Assembly (NCBI GenBank): GCA_902766215.1
Contig: CACXCV010000212.1
Location: forward strand, 1-17,166
From: Oscillospiraceae bacterium
Lineage (GTDB): Bacteria > Bacillota > Clostridia > Oscillospirales > Oscillospiraceae
Direction: 5' to 3'
Length of the DNA: 17,166 bases
The position numbers were made by a program, and so were the translations under genes. The notes under the pieces were generated by a model. It had not been told where the DNA came from. It did not search any database and was given only the letters and a program-made list of their open reading frames with translations. Shown piece after piece: positions 1 to 5,979 of the stretch. The first letter of the stretch is position 1. Each line of letters begins with the position of its first letter.

Positions 1-1
1 A

Positions 2-235
2 AAGCAGGTCTGCGCCGTGACGCAGGGCATGCTCCACGTGGCGGATAACCAGGTGCAGCTGCTGTGCGACTCGGCCCTGCGCCCCGACGAGATCAACGAG
101 GAGGCCGAGCGCCGCCGGGCGGAGGAGGCGCTGCTCCAGCTGCGCGAAAAGCAGGGGCACCGCGACTATGTCCTCTCCCAGCTGGCCTTTGCCAAGGCGG
201 TCAACCACCTGCGGGTCAAGCAGCACAACACATGA
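2..235 (+). CDS. atpC: ATP synthase F1 epsilon subunit, C-terminal part (5' truncated)
   Basis: The reading frame is already open at the window edge, so only the last 77 residues are seen. They match the end of the F1 epsilon subunit. A beta-strand segment around GMLHVADNQVQLLCDSALR corresponds to the last strand of the N-terminal beta-sandwich. Two C-terminal helices follow, rich in Glu, Arg and Ala (EINEEAERRRAEEALLQL), and end in the family-typical DY..SQLAFAKAVNHLRV. In the family, epsilon sits on the central stalk of the membrane ATP synthase, couples gamma rotation to catalysis, and its C-terminal helices can inhibit ATP hydrolysis. It is normally the last gene of the atp operon, and the terminator directly after the stop fits that. 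Recognition rests on the C-terminal half only. Confidence 0.85.
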   Translation, partial: KQVCAVTQGMLHVADNQVQLLCDSALRPDEINEEAERRRAEEALLQLREKQGHRDYVLSQLAFAKAVNHLRVKQHNT

Positions 236-280
236 AAAAGCGGGTGCATGTCTCATCTGATGGGACATGCGCCCGCTTTT
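236..280 (+). terminator. Rho-independent terminator after atpC
   Basis: Immediately after the TGA stop, AAAAGCGGG and GCATGTC pair with GACATGC and CCCGCTTTT around an 11-base loop, with one T/G mismatch at 245/271. The downstream arm ends in TTTT. The A-rich left side could make it work on both strands. It closes the atp operon and separates it from the ABC transporter promoter at 335. Confidence 0.85.
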
Positions 281-334
281 GCGCCCATTTGCCCGGCCCG
301 GTCAACAAACCGGACCGGATTGGCGAATTCCCCC

Positions 335-363
335 TTGACAGACTGCCTTTCGCATAGTATGCT
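335..363 (+). promoter_or_regulatory. Sigma-A-type promoter of the amino-acid ABC operon
   Basis: A perfect -35 box TTGACA (335-340) is followed by a 17-base spacer and a TATGCT -10 box (358-363). The expected start is near 370, which is the first base of a 7-bp hairpin (GACGGCG/CGCCGTC, 370-388) lying just before the ribosome site GAAGGGAG at 391-398. A small inverted repeat CCGGT...ACCGG at 298-313 lies upstream and could be an operator, but nothing else supports that. Confidence 0.7.
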
Positions 364-408
364 AACGAAGACGGCGGGGAGCGCCGTCACGAAGGGAGTC
401 TGGCCGCC

Positions 409-1077
409 ATGAGCGAGCGTTTAGCACAAATTCTGCTGGATTCTTTCAGCAAAATCCTGATCCCCGGCCTGACCGTCACCATCCCGCTGACGGTGATCGC
501 CTTCAGCTGCGCGCTGGTCATCGCCGTGTTCACTGCCATGGTGCAGGTGGCCAACGTCCGGGGGCTGAAGCAGCTGGCCCGGTTTTACATCTGGGTGTTC
601 CGCGGCACGCCGGTGCTGGTGCAGCTGTTTGTGGTGTTTTTCGGCCTGCCCAAGCTGGGTGTGCTGATCGACCCGTTCCCCTGTGCGGTGCTGGTGTTTT
701 CCATCAACGAGGGGGCCTATTGCGCCGAGACCATGCGCGCAGCGCTGGAGTCGGTGCCCCGCGGGCAGATGGAGGCGGGCTATTGCGTGGGCATGAGCTA
801 TTTTCAGATCATGCGGCGCATCGTCCTGCCCCAGGCCTTCCGCACGGCCTTTCCCCCGCTGTCCAATTCGCTCATCGCCCTGGTGAAGGACACCTCGCTG
901 GCCGCCACCATTACTGTGTCCGAGATGTTTATGGCCACGCAGCGCATCGTGGCCCGCACCTATGAGCCGCTGGCGCTGTACATCGAGCTGGCGCTGATCT
1001 ACCTGCTGTTCTGTACGGTGCTCACCCGCCTGCAGGCCGTGGTGGAGAAAAAGCTCAATGCCTATGGAGTTTATTAA
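409..1077 (+). CDS. Polar amino-acid ABC transporter, permease subunit
   Basis: This is a 222-residue integral membrane permease of the HisM/GlnP (His/Glu/Gln/Arg/opine) family. It starts with a non-cleaved hydrophobic segment (about residues 17-46). It has the family motif FRGTPVLVQLF (64-74), and the cytoplasmic EAA loop (122-142, EAGYCVGMSYFQIMRRI) that docks onto the ATPase. Several further hydrophobic segments follow, to about residue 210. Length is normal for the family, and such permeases usually work as homodimers. GAAGGGAG at 391-398 supports the ATG at 409. It is first in an operon with the ATPase gene 10 bases downstream and the binding lipoprotein after that. The substrate cannot be read from the permease; the binding protein hints at cystine or another polar amino acid. 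Confidence 0.93.
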   Translation: MSERLAQILLDSFSKILIPGLTVTIPLTVIAFSCALVIAVFTAMVQVANVRGLKQLARFYIWVFRGTPVLVQLFVVFFGLPKLGVLIDPFPCAVLVFSINEGAYCAETMRAALESVPRGQMEAGYCVGMSYFQIMRRIVLPQAFRTAFPPLSNSLIALVKDTSLAATITVSEMFMATQRIVARTYEPLALYIELALIYLLFCTVLTRLQAVVEKKLNAYGVY

Positions 1078-1087
1078 GGAGCCGCCT

Positions 1088-1837
1088 ATGCTGGAAATCA
1101 AACAAATTCACAAGGCCTTTGGCAGCCTGGAGGTGCTCAAGGGCGTGGATCTGAACGTGGAAAAGGGCGACGTGGTGGCGGTGCTGGGGCCCAGCGGCTC
1201 CGGTAAGACCACGCTGCTGCGCTGCATCAACTTTCTGGAGACGGCCGACAGCGGCCGGATGATCTTTGACGGCGAGCAGTTCGACCTGGGCCACATGAGC
1301 AAGAAGGACATTGCCCGCCTGCGGAAGAAAACGGCCTTTGTCTTTCAGAGCTATAACCTCTTCCGCAACAAAACCGCCCTGCAGAACGTCACCGAGGGGC
1401 TGATCGTGGCCCGCAGGACACCCAAGACCGAGGCCATGGAAATTGGCCGGCGGATGCTGGACAAGGTGGGCCTGTCCGACCGCTATGACTATTATCCCAA
1501 CCAGCTCTCCGGCGGGCAGCAGCAGCGCGTGGCCATCGCCCGGGCGCTGGCTACCAATCCGGAGATCATCTTCTTCGACGAGCCGACCTCGGCCCTGGAT
1601 CCCGAGCTGATCGGCGAGGTGCTGGGCGTGATGCAGCAGCTGGCCCGCGAGGGGATGACCATGCTGGTGGTCACGCACGAGATCAGCTTTGCCCGCGACG
1701 TGTCCAACAAGGTGGTATTCATGGAGCACGGCGTGGTGGTTGAGGCCGAAAGCTCGAAGGACTTCTTCGAGCACCCCCGGCAGCCCCGCAGCCGCGAGTT
1801 TATCCAAAACGTGTTGAACCGGGCACAGGGTGCCTGA
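1088..1837 (+). CDS. Polar amino-acid ABC transporter, ATP-binding subunit
   Basis: This 249-residue GlnQ-type ATPase powers import through the permease encoded just upstream. Visible elements in order are Walker A GPSGSGKTT (34-42), Q-loop Gln87 in FVFQSYNLF, signature LSGGQQQRV (140-148), Walker B IIFFDEPTSALD (160-171) and the switch His197 in VVTHE. I chose the ATG at 1088 because AAGGAG (1076-1081) lies six bases in front and the protein then begins MLEIKQIHKAFG like the family. An in-frame ATG at 1058 would overlap the permease by 20 bases and add ten atypical residues. All catalytic residues are present. The protein is cytoplasmic and acts as a dimer. Confidence 0.95.
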   Translation: MLEIKQIHKAFGSLEVLKGVDLNVEKGDVVAVLGPSGSGKTTLLRCINFLETADSGRMIFDGEQFDLGHMSKKDIARLRKKTAFVFQSYNLFRNKTALQNVTEGLIVARRTPKTEAMEIGRRMLDKVGLSDRYDYYPNQLSGGQQQRVAIARALATNPEIIFFDEPTSALDPELIGEVLGVMQQLAREGMTMLVVTHEISFARDVSNKVVFMEHGVVVEAESSKDFFEHPRQPRSREFIQNVLNRAQGA

Positions 1838-1857
1838 ATCAGAAAGGAGCAACCAAG

Positions 1858-2676
1858 ATGAAAAAACGTGTATTTGCAGCCATGCTGGCAGCGATGCTGC
1901 TGCTGGGCGTCCTGGCCGGATGCAGCGCCGCGCAGCCGGCGGCCGCCGACGGCGACCTGCTGGCGCAGATCCAGCAGCGGGGCGAGCTGATCATTGCCAT
2001 GGAGGGTGTGTGGGCTCCCTGGACCTATCATGACGAAAACGACCAGCTGGTGGGCTATGATGTTGAGGTGGGCCAGATGATCGCCGACAAGCTGGGCGTT
2101 AAGGCCACCTTTGTCGAGGGCGACTGGACCACCCTGCTGGCCGGCGTGGAGTCCGGCCGCTATGATATGGTGATCAACGGCGTGGAGGTCGACGACGAGC
2201 GCAAGGCCAAATACAGCTTTACCGACCCCTATTGCTACATCCGCACGGCGCTGATTGTCCGTGATGACAACAACACCATCCACACCTTTGAAGACCTGGC
2301 CGGCAAGACCACGGCCAACAGCATCGACAGCACCTATATGACCCTGGCCGAGCAGTATGGCGCTACGGTCAGCGGCGTGGACTCGCTGGATCAGACGCTG
2401 GAGATGGTGCTCTCCGGCCGCGTGGACGCCACGCTCAACGCCGACGTTTCGTTCTATGACTATATGAACGTCCACCCGGAGGCGGCGCTGAAGGTGGCGG
2501 CCCTCACCGACGATGCCAGCCTGGTGGCCATCCCCGTGCGCAAGGAGGCAGCTACCGAGTCGCTGGTCAAGGCCGTCAATCAGGCCCTGGCCGAGCTGCG
2601 CGAGGAGGGCAAGCTGTCCGAGGCCGCCATCAAATACTTCGGCTCGGACATCTCGCAGGATCCGCAGAGCAATTGA
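1858..2676 (+). CDS. Amino-acid ABC transporter substrate-binding lipoprotein
   Basis: This 272-residue family-3 extracellular solute-binding protein begins with a lipoprotein signal: MKKR, a hydrophobic stretch and the lipobox LAGC with Cys22 as the lipidated residue, so it should be anchored outside the membrane. The mature part has the usual bilobed signature: WAPWTYHDENDQLVGYDVEV early (residues 51-70), then a DMVINGVEVDDERKAKYSFT-like stretch ending in the conserved R-x(n)-F-T/S-P-Y. This pattern resembles cystine-type binders (TcyA-like), but glutamine or other polar amino acids cannot be excluded. AAAGGAG at 1843-1849 sets the start. It is the last gene of the importer operon, 20 bases after the ATPase gene, and a hairpin terminator follows. 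Confidence 0.93.
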   Translation: MKKRVFAAMLAAMLLLGVLAGCSAAQPAAADGDLLAQIQQRGELIIAMEGVWAPWTYHDENDQLVGYDVEVGQMIADKLGVKATFVEGDWTTLLAGVESGRYDMVINGVEVDDERKAKYSFTDPYCYIRTALIVRDDNNTIHTFEDLAGKTTANSIDSTYMTLAEQYGATVSGVDSLDQTLEMVLSGRVDATLNADVSFYDYMNVHPEAALKVAALTDDASLVAIPVRKEAATESLVKAVNQALAELREEGKLSEAAIKYFGSDISQDPQSN

Positions 2677-2693
2677 CAGAACCGGAAACACGC

Positions 2694-2730
2694 AGCAGCC
2701 CCTGACTGCGGTCAGGGGCTGCTGTTGTCT
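2694..2730 (+). terminator. Hairpin terminator between the ABC operon and the convergent AraC gene
   Basis: AGCAGCCCCTGAC (2694-2706) pairs perfectly with GTCAGGGGCTGCT (2711-2723) around a TGCG tetraloop, followed by the weak T-rich tail GTTGTCT. The stop codon of the minus-strand AraC gene (2712-2714) lies inside the downstream arm, so this hairpin probably stops transcription from both sides. Confidence 0.7.
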
Positions 2731-3686
2731 GTCGATGGGTCCATGGGCGTGTGAAAATCCTCCTCCGACGCCGGTGCGGCCGCGTCGTCCGGCCGCAGCC
2801 ACATAGTGGGCGTGCGGGAAAGGCCGCCGGCCAGGGCGGTGGGTTCCGTTGTCAGCCCGGGTGCGCTTCCCGGCCCGCTCCTGGGCGCGTCCGTGAGCGG
2901 CGCGGCCCGCCGCGCTTTGCGGAAGGCGGCGGGTGTGACGCCGAAGGCCTTGCGGAACTGGCGGATAAAGTGCTCCACGTTGCGATAGCCGCAGGCGGCG
3001 GCCACATCCGCGATGCTGTCGTCGGTATAGGACAAGATCTCCTGCGCCTTGCGCAGGCGGGCGTCAATGACGTCGTCAATGCACGACACGCCGAATTCCT
3101 TCTTGTACATGGCCTGCAGATAGCCCGGGCTGACCGACAGCTGCCGCGCCATGTGCGCCACCGTCCAGGGATACTCCGGGCTGTTGACAATCTCTCTGTG
3201 CAGGCGCGTCAGGGCGTACTGCATGGGGGTCTGCCCCTGGGCGGCATAATCGTCCATCAGGCGCAGATACATCACCCGGAGCAGGTGCTCGAGGATTTCG
3301 TCATTGTGGTTCTTCGTGGACGATTCCCAGGTGATCAGCTGAAACAGCCGCCGCAGATACTCCGGGTCAGACATGCGCATTGGCCTGCCAAGGCCCGGAA
3401 ACGAAGCAAACGCGGGGCTGCTGGTAGCGAAATACAGCCAGTTGTCGCTGAAGGGGCCGTTGTGCGCCTGGTAATAGATCCGCTGCATGGGCGCATAAAG
3501 TACGGCGCAGCCGGCGGGAAAGGCCTCCAGCACGCCGTTGTGAAAAAACTTTGCAGGCGTGTTGGTCAGCAGCAGCACATAACAGTCGATGGCGTGGGGC
3601 GGGTTGAATACATAGTCTGCGGCGTGAACCGAGTCGAACCCGGCAAAGCGGATTGTCAGGTCGGTCAGGGAATTTTTGAGCGGCAT
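2712..3686 (-). CDS. AraC-family transcriptional regulator
   Basis: This is a 324-residue protein. Residues 1-150 form a cupin-like sensing domain typical of AraC regulators (for example FPAGCAVLYAPMQRIYYQAH around 56-75). Residues 163-258 carry the two helix-turn-helix units: the first around WTVAHMARQLSVSPGYLQ, the second around SIADVAAACGYRNVEHF, ending in the classic F-x-RQFRKAFGVTPAAFR. It should bind DNA and respond to a small ligand, often a sugar or polar metabolite; the ligand is not evident. Residues 259-324 are an unusual Pro/Ala/Ser/Thr-rich tail with no HTH similarity. An AAAAGGGG stretch about ten bases upstream supports the start. It is convergent with the ABC operon and divergent from the copZ-like gene, so its target may be itself or a distant locus. 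Confidence 0.92.
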   Translation of the reverse strand: MPLKNSLTDLTIRFAGFDSVHAADYVFNPPHAIDCYVLLLTNTPAKFFHNGVLEAFPAGCAVLYAPMQRIYYQAHNGPFSDNWLYFATSSPAFASFPGLGRPMRMSDPEYLRRLFQLITWESSTKNHNDEILEHLLRVMYLRLMDDYAAQGQTPMQYALTRLHREIVNSPEYPWTVAHMARQLSVSPGYLQAMYKKEFGVSCIDDVIDARLRKAQEILSYTDDSIADVAAACGYRNVEHFIRQFRKAFGVTPAAFRKARRAAPLTDAPRSGPGSAPGLTTEPTALAGGLSRTPTMWLRPDDAAAPASEEDFHTPMDPSTDNSSP

Positions 3687-3735
3687 ACGGCGGAGCCCCT
3701 TTTGGCATCAGATGAGGATTGATCAATTATTGTAT

Positions 3736-3764
3736 AGTATACATCATTGCGTTGCGAAACGCAA
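3736..3764 (-). promoter_or_regulatory. Promoter of the AraC-family gene
   Basis: Read on the minus strand, a TTGCGT -35 (3759-3764) and a TATACT -10 (3736-3741) are separated by 17 bases. Transcription would start near 3729, about 43 bases before the ATG. The -35 box lies inside the right arm of the palindrome at 3745-3766, so any protein bound there would block this promoter; autoregulation is the simplest reading. Confidence 0.6.
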
Positions 3765-3766
3765 TG
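3745..3766. promoter_or_regulatory. Perfect 9-bp inverted repeat, putative operator between divergent promoters
   Basis: CATTGCGTT and AACGCAATG flank a GCGA centre. Each arm contains TTGCGT reading outward to a -10 box exactly 17 bases away: TATACT leftward and TATGAT rightward. The symmetry suggests a dimeric regulator, perhaps the adjacent AraC-family protein, although AraC sites are more often direct repeats. As RNA it could instead form a short stem. Confidence 0.55.
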
Positions 3767-3775
3767 GGGTATGAT
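3747..3775 (+). promoter_or_regulatory. Rightward promoter of the candidate small RNA
   Basis: TTGCGT (3747-3752), a 17-base spacer and TATGAT (3770-3775) predict a start near 3782. No gene begins until 4003, and a strong terminator ends at 3880, so the product of this promoter should be a short untranslated RNA or an attenuated leader of the copZ-like gene. Confidence 0.5.
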
Positions 3776-3781
3776 ATAAAT

Positions 3782-3880
3782 GGTTCGCGGAAGTGTCCGC
3801 GGCCGGAATGATTTGCGGTCAGCTTTTCTATACGAGTGCCGGACTTTGTAGGGGTGCAGAGTCCGGCATTCGTATTTTTT
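3782..3880 (+). ncRNA. Candidate intergenic small RNA (about 99 nt) or attenuated leader
   Basis: The call rests on a promoter and a terminator with no coding frame between. The 5' part has a hairpin CGCGGA-AGTG-TCCGCG (3786-3801). A single-stranded stretch follows (about 3808-3829, containing GCTTTTCT), then the long terminator stem. No known RNA family was recognised. The alternative is a 5' leader of the copZ-like gene in which the terminator is conditional; that gene appears to have its own promoter at about 3939-3947, which favours an independent RNA. Expression is unproven. Confidence 0.4.
3830..3880 (+). terminator. Strong intrinsic terminator ending the candidate RNA
   Basis: A 16-bp stem (3830-3845 with 3860-3875) has a single G-T wobble and a 14-base loop, and six T residues (3875-3880) follow. 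On the minus strand there is no T tract at the other end, so it terminates rightward transcription only. It cannot serve the AraC gene, which reads away from it. Confidence 0.85.
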
Positions 3881-3931
3881 CTGTCCCCAGGCGCGGAAAT
3901 TGTCCTGTGCGGAGCAGGTGGATTTTTTCCG

Positions 3932-3947
3932 TATAATATGGTATCAT
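3932..3947 (+). promoter_or_regulatory. Probable promoter -10 region of the copZ-like gene
   Basis: A perfect TATAAT lies at 3932-3937, and an extended -10, TGGTATCAT, lies at 3939-3947. Neither has a good -35 at 17 bases, so the extended -10 may compensate or an activator may be needed. The predicted start near 3954 leaves a leader of about 50 bases with AAGGAG at 3987-3992. Confidence 0.45.
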
Positions 3948-4002
3948 AACAGCGGGAGCGTCGTGTCCGCCCCCAACAGACGAGACAAGGAGTGTTTTTT
4001 TT

Positions 4003-4197
4003 ATGACAACCCTGCAGATTAAGGGCATGATGTGCGCCCACTGCCAGGCGCGGGTGGAAAAGGCGCTGGCAGCGGTGCCCGGCGTGACGGCCGTCACGGT
4101 GGACCTCAAGGCCGGCACGGCCCAGGTGGAGGGCACGGCCCCGGCCGAGGCGCTGCGTCAGGCCGTCGCCGCCGCCGGATACGAGGTCGCCGGCTGA
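4003..4197 (+). CDS. Heavy-metal-associated (HMA) domain protein, CopZ-like chaperone
   Basis: This 64-residue single-domain protein has the HMA metal site GMMCAHC (residues 8-14, Cys11 and Cys14) followed by QARVEKAL, the usual first helix. Its strands and second helix end in AAAGYEV, the typical HMA finish. In the family it binds Cu(I), or sometimes other soft metals, and hands it to P-type ATPases or regulators in the cytoplasm. AAGGAG at 3987-3992 with a ten-base, T-rich spacer precedes the ATG. It is monocistronic, with its own probable promoter and terminator. No copper ATPase or CsoR-type regulator is nearby, so the metal partner is elsewhere or different. Identification of the fold is firm; copper is assumed from the family. 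Confidence 0.9.
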   Translation: MTTLQIKGMMCAHCQARVEKALAAVPGVTAVTVDLKAGTAQVEGTAPAEALRQAVAAAGYEVAG

Positions 4198-4205
4198 CCC
4201 GGCCC

Positions 4206-4238
4206 GGGCAGGAGGGGCGGTTTCCCCCCCTCCTGCCC
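4206..4238 (+). terminator. Hairpin after the copZ-like gene
   Basis: GGGCAGGAGGGG (4206-4217) pairs with CCCCTCCTGCCC (4227-4238) over a nine-base loop. The tail is only TTGCGCATT, so it lacks a proper T tract. It still separates the gene from the next promoter, whose -35 box starts at the base after the stem. Confidence 0.65.
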
Positions 4239-4267
4239 TTGCGCATTCTGCCGCAATATGGTATGAT
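4239..4267 (+). promoter_or_regulatory. Promoter of the suf-like/rlmH operon
   Basis: TTGCGC (4239-4244), a 17-base spacer and an extended -10, TGGTATGAT (4259-4267), are seen. The predicted start is near 4274, about 45 bases before the sufC-like ATG. The same arrangement (TTGC.., 17 bases, TGGTATGAT) recurs before the VanW gene. Confidence 0.6.
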
Positions 4268-4318
4268 GGCTGCGGCGCGCTGCGCCGCGTTTGATCGACA
4301 GAAGGATGTGATTTTCTC

Positions 4319-5056
4319 ATGCTGGAGTTAGAGCATGTACAGTTTACAGCCGGAACAACCAACATTGTCAAGGATGTATCGCTGACAATCCCCGAGGGGC
4401 GGTTTGTGGTGATCACCGGCCCCAACGGGGGCGGAAAGACCACGCTGGCCAAGCTGATTATGGGCATTGAGCAGCCCACCGGCGGAGCCATCCGCTGGAA
4501 CGGGGCTGACGTGACCCACCTGAGCATCACCGAGCGCGCCCGCCTGGGCATCAGCTATGGCTTTCAGGCGCCCCCGCGGTTCAAGGGCATGCGGGTGTCG
4601 GACCTGCTGCAGCTGGCCGCCGGCAGCGACCAGCAGCTGACCCACGACCAGTGCTGCGCCTATCTGACCAAGGTGGGCCTGTGCGCCCGCGACTATGTAG
4701 GCCGCGACGTGGACGCCAGCCTCTCCGGCGGCGAGCTTAAGCGCATCGAAATCGCCACCATTCTTGCCCGCGGCAGCGGGCGCGAGCATTCGCTGATGAT
4801 TTTTGACGAGCCGGAGGCGGGTATCGACCTCTGGAGCTTTGCCAAGCTGACCGAGACCTTCCGCGCGCTGCACGCGGGCGGCAAGGCCACGGTGATCATC
4901 ATCTCCCATCAGGAGCGCATCATCCGCCTGGCCGACGAAATTGTCCTCATCGCCGGGGGCGAGGTAAAGGCCCGCGGCAGCGTGGACGAGGTGTTCCCGC
5001 TGATCATGCGCGACACGGTGAGCACCTGCAGCGCGGCGGAACAGGAGGGGTTATAA
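4319..5056 (+). CDS. sufC: SufC-like Fe-S cluster assembly ATPase
   Basis: This 245-residue ABC ATPase is of the SufC type. Walker A is GPNGGGKTT (34-42), the Q-loop Gln is 83 (GFQAPPRFKGM), the signature is LSGGELKRIEIA (135-146), Walker B is LMIFDEPEAGIDLW (159-172) and the switch His is 197. The ELKRIEIA and DEPEAGID wording separates Suf ATPases from import ATPases. It should energise Fe-S cluster building on its partner, the SufB-like protein, whose ATG overlaps this stop by one base (TAATG). The protein is cytoplasmic. AAGGA at 4302-4306 is rather far (12 bases) from the ATG, so initiation may be modest. No cysteine desulfurase, SufU or SufS gene is in the window. Confidence 0.88.
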   Translation: MLELEHVQFTAGTTNIVKDVSLTIPEGRFVVITGPNGGGKTTLAKLIMGIEQPTGGAIRWNGADVTHLSITERARLGISYGFQAPPRFKGMRVSDLLQLAAGSDQQLTHDQCCAYLTKVGLCARDYVGRDVDASLSGGELKRIEIATILARGSGREHSLMIFDEPEAGIDLWSFAKLTETFRALHAGGKATVIIISHQERIIRLADEIVLIAGGEVKARGSVDEVFPLIMRDTVSTCSAAEQEGL

Positions 5057-5979
5057 TGCTGGGCGAAGTGGAAAAGAATCTGCTGCACGTCATCTCTGAC
5101 CTGGACGAGCTGCCTGCCGAGGGCGCGTTTAACCTGCGTGAAAACGGCAAGGGCGTTCAGCGGCGCAGCACCAAAAACGTGGAGATTACCCCCAAGACGG
5201 ACAAGCCCGGCATTGACATCCGGGTGGCCCCCGGCACGGCGTTTGAAAGCGTGCACATCCCGGTGGTGCTGACCGAGAGCGGCATGAACGACCTGGTGTA
5301 CAACGACTTTTATATCGGCGAGGGCGCCACGGTGGAGATTGTCGCCGGCTGCGGCATCCACAACTGCGGCTGCGACACCTCGCAGCACGACGGTATCCAC
5401 ACCTTTTATATCGGCAAAAACGCCCACGTGAGCTATGTGGAAAAGCACTATGGCGAGGGCGAGGGTACCGGCAAGCGCATCCTCAACCCCCAGACCATCG
5501 CCTATCTGGAGGAGGGCGCCACGCTGGACATGGACACCTCGCAGATCCGCGGCGTGGACGACACAAAGCGCTTTACCAAGGTGGTGGTGGGCCGCGGCGC
5601 CGAGGTGGTCATCAGCGAAAAGCTGCTGACCCACGGCGAGCAGAGCGCCGTGTCCGACATGGAGGTCGAGCTGAACGGCGACGGGGCCAAGGCCTCGATC
5701 ACCTCGCGCTCGGTGGCCAAGGAGCAGTCGCACCAGGTGTTCTATCCCCGCCTGAGCGGCAACTGCGCCTGCTTTGGCCACGTCACCTGCGACGCCATCA
5801 TCATGGACAAGGCCCGCGTGCGCGCCATCCCCGAGCTGACGGCCAACCACGTGGACGCGCAGCTGATCCACGAGGCCGCCATCGGCAAAATTGCCGGCGA
5901 GCAGATCCTCAAGCTGATGACCCTGGGCCTGACGGCCGAGGAGGCCGAGCAGCAGATCCTCGACGGGTTCCTGCGCTGA
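5056..5979 (+). CDS. SufB/SufD-family Fe-S cluster scaffold protein
   Basis: The protein has 307 residues, clearly shorter than classical SufB (about 470) or SufD (about 420). It keeps the beta-helix core and the C-terminal family motif: GHVTCDAIIMDKARVRAIPE (241-260), then HVDAQLIHEAAIGKIAGEQ (265-283) and a final helix with GLTAEEAEQQI. Candidate cluster or sulfur ligands are Cys99, Cys104, Cys106, Cys237, Cys239 and Cys245, with His265 and His272. A single SufB-like protein paired with SufC matches the minimal two-gene Suf form known in many anaerobes. AGGAGGGG at 5043-5050 gives a strong ribosome site inside sufC, implying coupled translation. Its stop overlaps the rlmH start (TGATG). Confidence 0.88.
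   Translation: MLGEVEKNLLHVISDLDELPAEGAFNLRENGKGVQRRSTKNVEITPKTDKPGIDIRVAPGTAFESVHIPVVLTESGMNDLVYNDFYIGEGATVEIVAGCGIHNCGCDTSQHDGIHTFYIGKNAHVSYVEKHYGEGEGTGKRILNPQTIAYLEEGATLDMDTSQIRGVDDTKRFTKVVVGRGAEVVISEKLLTHGEQSAVSDMEVELNGDGAKASITSRSVAKEQSHQVFYPRLSGNCACFGHVTCDAIIMDKARVRAIPELTANHVDAQLIHEAAIGKIAGEQILKLMTLGLTAEEAEQQILDGFLR

Larger units (their letters stand above)
3687..4002. other. Gene-free intergenic region with divergent promoters, a candidate RNA and a copZ promoter
   Basis: This is the only stretch over 300 bases without a gene, and it is clearly more AT-rich than its surroundings. From left to right it holds the AraC ribosome site and promoter, a 22-base palindrome, a rightward promoter, a roughly 100-base candidate transcript ending in a strong terminator, then a promoter and ribosome site for the copZ-like gene. 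Each is listed separately. I see no convincing protein-coding frame in it. Confidence 0.8.

Noticed and set aside
1058..1087. Alternative upstream ATG for the ABC ATPase
   Set aside because: It would overlap the permease gene and add ten atypical residues, while AAGGAG is correctly spaced for the ATG at 1088.
2712..3686. AraC-family protein as the dedicated regulator of the neighbouring ABC importer
   Set aside because: The genes converge, so they do not share a promoter region, and the palindrome near the AraC promoter is not repeated at the importer promoter at 335.
3687..4002. Known metal or metabolite riboswitch before the copZ-like gene
   Set aside because: No known aptamer core was recognised, and the terminator is followed by a separate promoter-like region, so only a generic candidate RNA is claimed.
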